This document shows, piece by piece, positions 1 to 5,447 of a stretch of DNA of 10,579 nucleotides; the first letter of the stretch is position 1; each line of letters starts with the position of its first letter. The position numbers and the translations under genes were made by a program. The stretch comes from an uncultured Planctomycetaceae bacterium (GTDB lineage Bacteria > Planctomycetota > Planctomycetia > Pirellulales > UBA1268): contig CAJBSQ010000389.1 of NCBI GenBank assembly GCA_903958265.1, positions 1 to 10,579 of the forward strand, in the 5' to 3' direction. The notes under the pieces are model-generated. The model was not told where the DNA came from. It did not search any database and was given only the letters and a program-made list of their open reading frames with translations.

Positions 1-441
1 CGGTGGTCGGACGGGGCCTTTGTCTCGCCCGGCCGGCTGATCGAGTCGGATGGCACCACGGTCAAACCGCTCGACATCGACTGCGAGTTCGACGGGGTGG
101 CGGTGGCGTGCGCTGCGGGTGTGGCCCTGCTTCGCGATTCAGCGGTTCGTGCCGTGCCGGCGCGACTGCGGATGCGGGCAGCAGACAGCCGGTTCGTGGT
201 AGCCGATCTCTCGCGGCCGTTCCTCGAACAGGCGGGCCGGGCCGATGTCGACGTCTACCGGGCCGCCTGCGGCTGGCTCGATGAGCAGAGCCGCTACGAA
301 GGGGGTGACTGTTTTCGACGCATCGACGCCGCCACCGAACGCGTCGATGAGTCGGTCCGCGACGTCTCTCCGCCGCTGTTCCACGACCCGGTCGTCGGCC
401 TGCCACCCGACCCGACCGCCTGGCGAGGCTGGGACGGTTGA
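1..441 (+). CDS. Unidentified protein, 3' end only
   Basis: The reading frame is open from the first base of the window to the TGA at 439-441, so this is the last 146 residues of a longer gene whose start lies upstream. The fragment is rich in Asp, Arg and Ala. It has no clear membrane segment or cysteine motif. It contains recognisable but unassigned stretches such as GAFVSPGRLIESDG near the beginning and WLDEQSRYEGGDCFRRID in the last third. I do not recognise the family; the fold could be a glycosyltransferase-like C-terminus, but nothing decisive is present. A short GC hairpin follows the stop and suggests transcription ends here. The frame is probably real because its composition resembles the neighbouring genes, but the function is unknown. 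Confidence 0.6.
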   Translation, partial: RWSDGAFVSPGRLIESDGTTVKPLDIDCEFDGVAVACAAGVALLRDSAVRAVPARLRMRAADSRFVVADLSRPFLEQAGRADVDVYRAACGWLDEQSRYEGGDCFRRIDAATERVDESVRDVSPPLFHDPVVGLPPDPTAWRGWDG

Positions 442-448
442 GGTGTCT

Positions 449-467
449 GCCCGAACGGCGCTCGGGC
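449..467 (+). terminator. Possible weak terminator hairpin after the first gene
   Basis: Arms GCCCGA (449-454) and TCGGGC (462-467) form a 6-bp stem with a 7-nt loop, starting 7 nt after the stop codon. There is no T-tract. The placement is right for a terminator, but a stem this short is common by chance in GC-rich DNA. Confidence 0.3.
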
Positions 468-535
468 GGCCCCTCTGGCACGGCTCATTCCGCGCCGGCC
501 GAGGCCTGGCCCGGAGATCCGGGGAGCACCGTTGC

Positions 536-564
536 TTGACGCTGACGGAGAGGCCTTGTCTAGT
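536..564 (+). promoter_or_regulatory. Sigma70-like promoter for the CxxCH protein
   Basis: A -35 box TTGACG (536-541, 5 of 6 consensus) and a -10 box TCTAGT (559-564, 4 of 6) are separated by exactly 17 nt. The -10 ends 63 nt before the ATG at 628. This is the best promoter match in the window and lies in the gap after a finished gene, where a promoter is expected. Confidence 0.55.
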
Positions 565-627
565 TGGGCGATGGTTGCGTTGCGTCCGCCGGTGGTCGCC
601 GCGTCCTGATCCCTTTGGAGTCGAGTG

Positions 628-1014
628 ATGTTTCGCATGAGCAGATATGCGTGCGTGGTGACTCTCGCGATGACGTCCGTCGTCGGCGGACTCTCCCGCG
701 AGGCGTTTGCGATCAAGCAGTTCGCCGACGAGTTCAAGGCGATGTACGTGAAAGACGGTACGCCGTTGGCCGCCGCCGTGGAGCAGGCCAAGTGCAACGT
801 CTGCCACGTGGGGAAGAGCAAAAAGGACCACAATGCCTACGGCATTGCGCTCGCGGAGCGGCTCGACAAGAAGGAAGACGCGAAGAACGTCGAGAAGATC
901 AAGAAGGCCCTCGAGGAAGTCGCCGCCCTGTCGAGTGACCCTTCGAAGGCCGACGCGCCGACGTTCGGAAAACTGATCGAGGAAGGCAAGCTCCCCGGGG
1001 GTTCCGCCAACTGA
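628..1014 (+). CDS. Small exported c-type-cytochrome-like protein with one CxxCH
   Basis: This predicted secreted protein has 128 residues. A short basic N-terminus (MFRMSR) is followed by a hydrophobic stretch at about 8-22 and an AFA cleavage site at 26-28, so export by Sec to the periplasm is likely. The mature part carries a single covalent-haem motif CNVCH at 56-60, followed by a Lys-rich stretch and an AYG turn at 70-72. The C-terminal half is charged and helical, ending in LPGG. I see no methionine after the haem motif, so the usual distal Met ligand is missing; H68 is the only other histidine nearby. The ATG at 628 is preferred over the GTG at 625 because GGAG (617-620) is 7 nt from it. 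The gene appears monocistronic, with its own promoter and a hairpin downstream. Small proteins of this CNVCH-Lys-rich type occur in planctomycetes as I recall; the electron-transfer partner is unknown. Confidence 0.8.
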   Translation: MFRMSRYACVVTLAMTSVVGGLSREAFAIKQFADEFKAMYVKDGTPLAAAVEQAKCNVCHVGKSKKDHNAYGIALAERLDKKEDAKNVEKIKKALEEVAALSSDPSKADAPTFGKLIEEGKLPGGSAN

Positions 1015-1047
1015 CCTGCCGCTTCGGCACCTTCCACTCTGGCAACC

Positions 1048-1082
1048 TGCGGCGTCGCGATCGACGGGATCGCGACGCCGCA
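1048..1082. terminator. Bidirectional hairpin between convergent genes
   Basis: Two perfectly complementary 15-nt arms (1048-1062 and 1068-1082; core GGCGTCGCGATC) enclose a 5-nt loop. The hairpin lies 33 nt after the CxxCH gene stop and about 41 nt after the HD gene stop on the other strand, so it can serve both transcripts. No T-tract follows on either side, which is usual in very GC-rich genomes but leaves intrinsic termination unproven. Confidence 0.7.
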
Positions 1083-1123
1083 TCCACGTCAGTGCAGCCT
1101 GCGGAGCGATCGCACGCGGGTCG

Positions 1124-2467
1124 TCAGTCGCCGTGGGCCGCCTCGACGAGCATCGCCTCGAGTCCGTCGCAGTGGGCGATGGCGGCCGCGACATCCGGCT
1201 CGGCAAAGATTCGCACCCGTTTCACGAGGTTGTCGAACTGCTCGTGGGCAAGGCTGCGGACCACGGGCGACACGTCCTCGAGCCGCCGCCACCGGGGAGC
1301 AGCAGCGTTGCCGCGGTCGGGTCGCTCCCTGACCTGCAGCCGAAACTCCACCTCGCGTTCGACGGGCGGGGCGTCGACGAGCAGGAGATGGGGATCGATC
1401 GCACGGCCGATGTGTGGGGAGAGCCTGGCCGCGAGCCGGGAGGAAACCGCCACCATGTCGTCGTACCGCCGCCCCGCCAGGGCGGCGTGAACCTCGGGCT
1501 GCCGCAGGGCGTCGAAACTGGCGGCGCGCTTGAAGAGTTGCCGCCGGGGGCCGAACAGGCCCGCCACCAGCGGCGCCGCTGGCGTACCCTCCGCTACCGC
1601 GGCGAGCCACGCGGTGAATCCGGGATCATCGGTTCGGACGACCGCGGCTGGATCGACCGCCGCGCGAACGAGCCACACCGCCCGCTGTAGCATGCCGGTC
1701 GCCGATCGGACGGCATGGTGCCAGTAGACCTCGCTGAACATCACGTAGCGGGCAAAGACCATCAGCTCGGCAGCCGTTCGCCCCTTGTCGGTGATCGCCA
1801 GCGCCTCGCCCCGTTCGTCCAGGCAGAGGCTGGCGAGCAGCCGTGGCTGATCGAAGTTGCGGCCGTAGGGCACTCCTGCGTGAAGGCTGTCGCGGGCGAG
1901 GTAGTCCATCTTGTCGACGTCGATCGGGCCCGACAGGAGGGAGTGGAGAATGCGGCCCGCCGGGTCAGTGGCGGCACCCGTGATCAGCGAGGCGATCCGT
2001 TGTGGCGGTATGCCCCACGACGAATCGAGCACGTCTGCGACGGGGCCTGAAGCCAGGATGCCCTCCACCAGCGACTCGTGCCGAGGAATCTCGGCCAGCC
2101 CCATGTCTTCAATCGGATGGCAGAAGGGCCAGTGGCCGATGTCGTGCACGAGTGCCGCGGCGATGAAGGCGGATGCGTCGTCGGGGCCCACGGCGGTCGC
2201 GAACTGCGAGTCGTCCTTGAGTCGCCGGAGAAACTCGATGGCCAGCCGGTACACGCCCAGCGAGTGTTCCAGCCGCGAGTGAACGGCGCCTGGATAGACG
2301 AGGCCGACCAGGCCGAGCTGCGACACTCGGGCCAGCCGCCGCATGTCGGCCGTGTCGAGCAGGGCTCGGACCCGAGGCGTGAGCGGGGCGGTGTCGCCGG
2401 GCGGAAGCCGGACGCCCTCGCCTCCCGATTCGAGCGCAGCAATTTCAGGAATACTGGCGAGCGACAT
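1124..2467 (-). CDS. HD-domain phosphohydrolase, SAMHD1/COG1078-like
   Basis: This 447-residue cytosolic metal-dependent phosphohydrolase belongs to the HD superfamily and resembles the deoxynucleotide triphosphohydrolase branch. Motifs in order: SRLEHSLGV (R65, H68), LVHDIGHWPFCH (H108-D109, H112, H117), H130-E131, and IDVDKMDYLARD (D185, K186, Y189, D193). By motif alignment these match SAMHD1 R164, H167, H206-D207, H210, H215, H233, D311, K312, Y315 and D319, so both metal ligands and triphosphate contacts seem intact. Substrate cannot be read from sequence: a dNTP, another nucleotide or an alarmone are all possible. The C-terminal 200 residues are less conserved. It starts 18 bp after the stop of the zinc-ribbon membrane gene on the same strand, so the two are probably cotranscribed. 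The ATG has no clear Shine-Dalgarno, consistent with reinitiation. A hairpin lies downstream. Confidence 0.88.
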   Translation of the reverse strand: MSLASIPEIAALESGGEGVRLPPGDTAPLTPRVRALLDTADMRRLARVSQLGLVGLVYPGAVHSRLEHSLGVYRLAIEFLRRLKDDSQFATAVGPDDASAFIAAALVHDIGHWPFCHPIEDMGLAEIPRHESLVEGILASGPVADVLDSSWGIPPQRIASLITGAATDPAGRILHSLLSGPIDVDKMDYLARDSLHAGVPYGRNFDQPRLLASLCLDERGEALAITDKGRTAAELMVFARYVMFSEVYWHHAVRSATGMLQRAVWLVRAAVDPAAVVRTDDPGFTAWLAAVAEGTPAAPLVAGLFGPRRQLFKRAASFDALRQPEVHAALAGRRYDDMVAVSSRLAARLSPHIGRAIDPHLLLVDAPPVEREVEFRLQVRERPDRGNAAAPRWRRLEDVSPVVRSLAHEQFDNLVKRVRIFAEPDVAAAIAHCDGLEAMLVEAAHGD

Positions 2468-2485
2468 GATGCGTATGCGAGGCGA

Positions 2486-3157
2486 TCACAGGGGCGGGAG
2501 GCCTATCAGCCAGCGGAGCAGCGCCGTGATGATGACATAGAGGGAGAAGTGTGCCGCGGCCGTGCCCGCCTCGAGTTCGAACGCGACCAGGGCGGCAAGG
2601 GCTCCCGAGACGACGAACATCGGACCGAGATACATCCACTGCCACATCTCCGCCGTCGCCTCCGGCGGCAGCATGCCCTTCACGCCCCAAAGTCCGGCAT
2701 AGACGGCGGCGCAGGCGAACGACCGCAGCAGAAACGACGTGCCAGTGAACGGTTCGAGTTCCCGATTTCGGACGGCGGTGTAGCCGAGCATCACGCACGG
2801 GACTGCCACGGCGTAGGCGGCCACGAGGAGCAGCCACGACGGGATTGTCGCCGCCGGCATCATGACACCCGTGGCCCAGGCCGCCGCTATCAGGGCCAGT
2901 ACTCCGCCGCCGATGGCGGCGAACCAGAGTCCCGGGATCGGCTTGTCGATCCGGCGGATGGGAGCCAAGGGGGCCCGTCCGGTGCCGGTGGACGACACCA
3001 CCGGGGCCTCGGGCTCGTGAATCGTGACGGCGGCCGCTGTCACGGCCGGAATCGTGATCGGCTTCTTGCACTTGGGGCACGGGCCGGTGCGGCCCGCGTA
3101 CTGGTCGCTGACCGTGAACTGCGACTTGCAGCCGGGGCAGAGGACGGCGATGGCCAT
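2486..3157 (-). CDS. Zinc-ribbon membrane protein with five predicted TM helices
   Basis: The protein has 223 residues. The N-terminus is a four-cysteine zinc ribbon: CPGC (C7, C10) and CPKC (C27, C30), spaced by 16 residues and closing with KKPITIP. A Pro/Ala/Thr-rich linker (about 38-75) leads to five hydrophobic segments at about 77-99, 106-127, 141-163, 173-194 and 202-220. The layout is a cytosolic ribbon tethered to a membrane domain of unknown role. The ATG at 3157 is chosen because the ribbon starts at once after it; further in-frame extension upstream is low-quality sequence running into the opposite gene. No strong Shine-Dalgarno is visible. It is first gene of a two-gene unit with the HD phosphohydrolase 18 bp downstream. 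The ribbon resembles that of the divergent gene at 3306. Such ribbons are frequent in planctomycete proteins; the function here is not known. Confidence 0.82.
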   Translation of the reverse strand: MAIAVLCPGCKSQFTVSDQYAGRTGPCPKCKKPITIPAVTAAAVTIHEPEAPVVSSTGTGRAPLAPIRRIDKPIPGLWFAAIGGGVLALIAAAWATGVMMPAATIPSWLLLVAAYAVAVPCVMLGYTAVRNRELEPFTGTSFLLRSFACAAVYAGLWGVKGMLPPEATAEMWQWMYLGPMFVVSGALAALVAFELEAGTAAAHFSLYVIITALLRWLIGLPPL

Positions 3158-3191
3158 GGAAGGGTTCCGGACGCGGGTGGCGAAGGCCACG

Positions 3192-3222
3192 GGCCGCGGC
3201 AGTGTCAGACGCTGCCGCGGCC
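3192..3222. repeat. 31-bp near-perfect palindrome, candidate operator
   Basis: The 11-nt arms GGCCGCGGCAG (3192-3202) and CTGCCGCGGCC (3212-3222) are perfect reverse complements. The 9-nt centre is itself nearly symmetric (GTC-A-GAC), leaving one mismatched pair. It lies in the gap between two divergent zinc-ribbon genes and covers the spacer and -10 region of the predicted minus-strand promoter. It could be a dimeric repressor site or, if transcribed, a leader hairpin. Confidence 0.6.
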
Positions 3223-3229
3223 GCGTCAA
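3201..3229 (-). promoter_or_regulatory. Candidate promoter for the zinc-ribbon/HD unit
   Basis: On the minus strand TTGACG (3229-3224, 5 of 6) is followed after 17 nt by GACACT (3206-3201, 3 of 6). The -10 ends 43 nt before the ATG at 3157. The -35 is good and the -10 weak, which would fit a regulated promoter; the palindrome at 3192-3222 overlaps its downstream half. Confidence 0.4.
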
Positions 3230-3251
3230 GTCGCCGCGTGGTCGATACACT
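3223..3251 (+). promoter_or_regulatory. Candidate promoter for the soluble zinc-ribbon gene
   Basis: TACACT (3246-3251, 4 of 6 for a -10) is preceded at 17 nt by GCGTCA (3223-3228, 3 of 6 for a -35). The ATG at 3306 is 54 nt further on. Its -35 would overlap the -35 of the minus-strand promoter, making a back-to-back arrangement. The match is weak. Confidence 0.3.
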
Positions 3252-3305
3252 GTTTTCCATCGGGATCCTCCCGTTGGCCAGAGTTCCTTTTTCCCGGACG
3301 GCACC

Positions 3306-3983
3306 ATGTCCGACGACAAGACCCGCGTGATCCCCCGCGACAAGCCTGGCAAGGAACACCCTGCCGCCGGCGGGGCTGAACCGCACCTGATCGACGGCCA
3401 GATCGTGTTTTTTTGCCCGGCGGGCCACCGGCTCGTCGTACCGCTGTCGCTGGCGGGAAAGCGAGGGAAATGCAGCAAGTGCTCGGTGCCCCTGCAAATC
3501 CCCGAACTCGGGCTGCCGACCGACCCGCCTCACGAGCTGGTGCCGTCGGTCTCCGTTCCGCAGGTGCTGCCGGTGGAACCTCCCCAGCGGCCGGATCAGC
3601 CGCAGCCGGCAGCCGACGATGGCGACTGGAACTTCATCTCCGGGATTGGCATACCGGCGGGATCCGAAGCGGCCCTCGCCATGGAGTCGGACGGCGATTC
3701 CTTGCCGGCCCCGGCCGGTGGCCACGAGCTCAACCCCATGGCGCGACTCCTGACTCGGTTGTGGGCTGAGCGGGATCACGGCGGGATCATCGAGCTGCAT
3801 CTGTCCGGGGGCGCCGTGCTGTTGCCCGAGGAGTTTTCGGCACGCTGGTCGGGGGGCAGTCACGGGCTGTTCGCCAGTCAGGCAGCAGACGGAAGCGTCA
3901 CACTGACCGCGGTCGCCTGGGATACCGTGCAGCGGATCGTCGTCCGCCACCTCGCCGCGGTCCCGGACGACATGTTTGAGTGA
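3306..3983 (+). CDS. Soluble protein with N-terminal zinc ribbon and conserved-looking C-terminal domain
   Basis: The protein has 225 residues and no membrane segment. Residues 34-66 form a variant ribbon, C37-x3-H41 ... C56-SK-C59, in which a histidine stands where the partner gene has the second cysteine; the framing residues (LAGKRGKCSKC...LQIP) otherwise match the layout of the divergent ribbon gene. Residues 69-139 are a Pro/Asp-rich linker with an isolated aromatic patch, DWNFISGIGIP, at 107-117. Residues 141-225 look like a compact mostly-beta domain (LLTRLWAERDHGG, then short strands ending in AWDTVQRIVVR). I do not recognise the domain. The ATG at 3306 is chosen because upstream codons in the frame are antisense to the neighbour; a good Shine-Dalgarno is lacking. 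The gene converges with the ACT gene, stops 15 bp apart. Confidence 0.75.
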   Translation: MSDDKTRVIPRDKPGKEHPAAGGAEPHLIDGQIVFFCPAGHRLVVPLSLAGKRGKCSKCSVPLQIPELGLPTDPPHELVPSVSVPQVLPVEPPQRPDQPQPAADDGDWNFISGIGIPAGSEAALAMESDGDSLPAPAGGHELNPMARLLTRLWAERDHGGIIELHLSGGAVLLPEEFSARWSGGSHGLFASQAADGSVTLTAVAWDTVQRIVVRHLAAVPDDMFE

Positions 3984-3998
3984 CCGCCGCCATCAGCC

Positions 3999-4499
3999 TC
4001 ACTCTTCCTCGTCGAGATCACCCTCGGTGATTACCCTGAAGCCCTTCGCGGCCAGGGTGTCCATGCCCATCTCGGTGTTGTCCACCATCAGGGCCACCGC
4101 CGGCCGGCCCCGCGGTCTCACGAGGATCGGATAGGCCTGGATGATGTTCACCTCGGCCTGCAACAGTGCCGTGCAGATTCGCAGGAGCGGCTGCTGGTCG
4201 TCGGGAAGTTCCACGCCGAGCAGATCGCTTTCGATGATGGCGAGTCCGGCCCGCTCGAGAATCTCCCGGCCCTGCTCGGGGTGGCTGAGCAGGAACCGCA
4301 CGAACGCGCACTCGCCGGAGTCGCTGATCGACAACGCTACGATCCGCACCCTGGAGCCTTCGAACCGTCTCACCACTTCCAGCAGTTGGCCGACGCGGTT
4401 CTCCAGAAACACGGTGAACTGCCGCAGTGTCGGCCAGTTGCGGCCGCGGGCCGTCGCGAAGCCGATTCCTGCACCCTCGCCAGCGTCGCCGTGACTCAC
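3999..4499 (-). CDS. Tandem ACT-domain protein
   Basis: The protein has 166 residues and two ACT-type beta-alpha-beta-beta-alpha-beta units and little else. The first is at about 26-91, beginning LRQFTVFLENRVGQLLEVV, where the loop N34-R35-V36-G37 is the usual ligand-binding turn. The second is at about 93-160, with VNIIQAYPILV and ALMVDN. Stand-alone ACT pairs usually sense small ligands, often amino acids, and act as regulators rather than enzymes; the ligand here is unknown. No ATG exists in the upstream part of the frame. The GTG at 4499 is selected because GGAG (4510-4507) lies 7 nt upstream; a TTG at 4592 would add 31 residues with no domain and no such site. It is divergent from the thioesterase and has its own promoter-like boxes. 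Confidence 0.83.
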   Translation of the reverse strand: MSHGDAGEGAGIGFATARGRNWPTLRQFTVFLENRVGQLLEVVRRFEGSRVRIVALSISDSGECAFVRFLLSHPEQGREILERAGLAIIESDLLGVELPDDQQPLLRICTALLQAEVNIIQAYPILVRPRGRPAVALMVDNTEMGMDTLAAKGFRVITEGDLDEEE

Positions 4500-4506
4500 G
4501 ATGAGG

Positions 4507-4510
4507 CTCC
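4507..4510 (-). promoter_or_regulatory. Shine-Dalgarno that fixes the GTG start of the ACT gene
   Basis: GGAG on the minus strand with 7 nt to the GTG at 4499-4497. It decides between this start and a TTG 93 bp further upstream, which has no comparable site. Confidence 0.6.
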
Positions 4511-4570
4511 GAACAGTGGTCGCGGCCGGTCTGGTGCCGATCCGGTGGTCGCTTGTCGGCCACCCGGCTT

Positions 4571-4600
4571 TTGCGGCTGCGAACCCCGGCAAGATAGGCT
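4571..4600 (+). promoter_or_regulatory. Promoter candidate for the thioesterase gene
   Basis: TTGCGG (4571-4576) and TAGGCT (4595-4600) are spaced by 18 nt, and the -10 ends 64 nt before the ATG at 4665. The -10 box is only a 3 of 6 match. It overlaps the minus-strand -10 of the ACT gene by two bases. Confidence 0.35.
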
Positions 4601-4620
4601 CTGGTCGGTGGTCCGGTCAA
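4591..4620 (-). promoter_or_regulatory. Promoter candidate for the ACT gene
   Basis: On the minus strand TTGACC (4620-4615, 5 of 6) and TATCTT (4596-4591, 4 of 6) are spaced by 18 nt. The -10 ends 91 nt before the GTG start. Its -10 overlaps the -10 proposed for the divergent thioesterase gene. Confidence 0.45.
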
Positions 4621-4664
4621 TCGACGGCCGGGCGGAGATCGCGCCCCAATCCCCGGAGAAGGCC

Positions 4665-5132
4665 ATGTCGGCGGTGCACGAGATGGAAATTCGCGTCCGT
4701 TACCAGGAGACGGACGGCCAGCGCCGAGTGCATCACGCCAACTTTCTCACCTACTTCGAAACGGGCCGCACGGAGATGCTGAGGGCCCATGGGCATACCT
4801 ACCGGCAGTTCGAGAACGACGGCCTGTTCATGGTCGTCTCCGAGGCACACGTCTCCTACCGGGCGGCTGCCGAGTACGACGATCTGTTGCTGCTGCGAAC
4901 GCGGGTCGAGAAGATTGGCGCTGCCCACATCAAGCATGCCTACGAGGTGATCCGCGGCACGCACATCCTCGTCACGGGATCGACGACCGTCGTCTGCGTT
5001 GATGCCGAGGGTCGGGTGCGGCGACTCCCCGATTGGATGCTCGAGCACCATCCGTCGAGCGCCGCTGCTCCCCCTGCCTTGTCCGCTGCCGCGGGAGTGT
5101 CCGCGATCGTGGACCGCGAAGGACCGCCGTGA
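4665..5132 (+). CDS. Hot-dog acyl-CoA thioesterase (YbgC/4HBT type)
   Basis: The 155-residue cytosolic enzyme is predicted to hydrolyse acyl-CoA or related thioesters. The N-terminal signature RVRYQETD...VHHANFLTYFETGRTEMLR (from residue 10) is the 4HBT catalytic helix. D17 is the expected catalytic acid, at the same index as in the Pseudomonas 4-hydroxybenzoyl-CoA thioesterase, and H23-H24-A-N26 follow. The glycine usually found just before this V-H-H segment is arginine here. The central strands and the end of the fold (TTVVCVDAEGRVRRLPDWM, to about 125) are normal. Residues 130-155 are an Ala/Pro/Ser tail outside the fold. GGAG at 4655-4658 is 6 nt from the ATG. No tol-pal genes are nearby, so a Tol-linked YbgC role is not supported; a role with the downstream acyl-condensing enzyme is possible. 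Confidence 0.88.
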   Translation: MSAVHEMEIRVRYQETDGQRRVHHANFLTYFETGRTEMLRAHGHTYRQFENDGLFMVVSEAHVSYRAAAEYDDLLLLRTRVEKIGAAHIKHAYEVIRGTHILVTGSTTVVCVDAEGRVRRLPDWMLEHHPSSAAAPPALSAAAGVSAIVDREGPP

Positions 5133-5175
5133 TTCGCGGTGGTCGGTTGCCCCAAGGTCATGATGCCGCGACTGT

Positions 5176-5295
5176 TTGCCGGGCTATCCGCACGACCTGC
5201 GGCAGTTCTGGTGCGACGCCAAGGCGATGGAGCAGCAGGCGATGCAGCGGCTCAAGGAACTGATCGCCCAGGAAGTGCGGAACGACTGTTTCTGA
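5176..5295 (+). CDS. Possible 39-codon ORF of unknown function
   Basis: A TTG at 5176 opens a 39-residue frame ending at TGA 5293-5295. The translation looks protein-like: a Pro/aromatic start (PGYPHDLRQFWCDAK) then an amphipathic helix, AMEQQAMQRLKELIAQEV. The frame is open back to a TGA at 5161-5163, adding CRDC, so cysteines sit at both ends. No Shine-Dalgarno is visible before the TTG; an internal ATG at 5227 would give only 22 residues. A strong hairpin begins 8 nt after the stop. It may be a small gene, or the remnant of a longer protein with its front lost. It is in a different frame from the thioesterase that ends 43 nt earlier. Confidence 0.35.
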   Translation: MPGYPHDLRQFWCDAKAMEQQAMQRLKELIAQEVRNDCF

Positions 5296-5303
5296 TCGGC
5301 CCG

Positions 5304-5335
5304 CGGACGATGCGGCGCGGTGGCCGTGTCGTCCG
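5304..5335 (+). terminator. Hairpin after the small ORF
   Basis: Arms 5304-5316 and 5323-5335 pair over 13 positions (11 Watson-Crick, two G-T wobbles) around a 6-nt loop; the outer arms are CGGACGA and TCGTCCG. It begins 8 nt after the small ORF stop and could end transcription from the thioesterase side before the next gene. No T-tract follows. Confidence 0.5.
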
Positions 5336-5435
5336 ATGCGGGGCCGTGGGCGAGCTGGCCTGCGGTGTGCTAGCCTGCTGACCCATTCAGGTCCGCCGCA
5401 CGGGGATCCGGTCGGTGGCCCACCTCACGTATGGC

Positions 5436-5440
5436 AGGGA
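5436..5440 (+). promoter_or_regulatory. Shine-Dalgarno that fixes the oxoamine synthase start
   Basis: AGGGA lies 7 nt before the ATG at 5448. It favours this start over the in-frame GTG at 5415, which would add 11 residues. Confidence 0.55.
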
Positions 5441-5447
5441 ACGGCAC

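Larger units (their letters stand above)
5296..5447 (+). other. Leader region of the oxoamine synthase gene
   Basis: Apart from the hairpin at 5304-5335, this stretch holds an extended -10-like sequence TGCTAGCCT (5368-5376), 71 nt before the ATG at 5448, with no convincing -35. Nothing else is recognisable. Together with the small ORF it makes up the 315-bp gap between annotated enzymes. Confidence 0.3.

Noticed and set aside
139..1206. Long minus-strand open frame (355 codons) across the first two genes
   Set aside because: Antisense to the CxxCH gene, which has a signal peptide, haem motif, promoter and ribosome site; the translation is Arg/Pro-rich with no motif, as usual for shadow frames in GC-rich DNA.
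1124..2467. Assignment of the HD protein as the housekeeping dGTPase Dgt
   Set aside because: Motif spacing (LVHDIGHWPFCH, IDVDKMDYLARD) fits the SAMHD1/COG1078 branch; specific dGTP preference cannot be read from sequence, so no symbol was given.
2078..3379. 433-codon plus-strand frame opposite the HD and ribbon membrane genes
   Set aside because: Low-complexity Arg/Gly/His-rich translation with no domain, lying antisense to two genes with clear motifs.
2445..3950. 501-codon minus-strand frame covering both zinc-ribbon genes
   Set aside because: It reads through both ribbon genes in a wrong frame; composition is Arg/His-rich and it overlaps genes with recognisable motifs.
4665..5132. Naming the thioesterase ybgC
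   Set aside because: No tolQRAB-pal genes are nearby and the loop before VHHAN is atypical; only the family is supported.
5139..5381. Plus-strand frame across the gap after the thioesterase (80 codons)
   Set aside because: Its translation is Arg/Gly/Ala-rich and crosses the hairpin at 5304-5335; the frame ending at 5295 gives a far more protein-like sequence.
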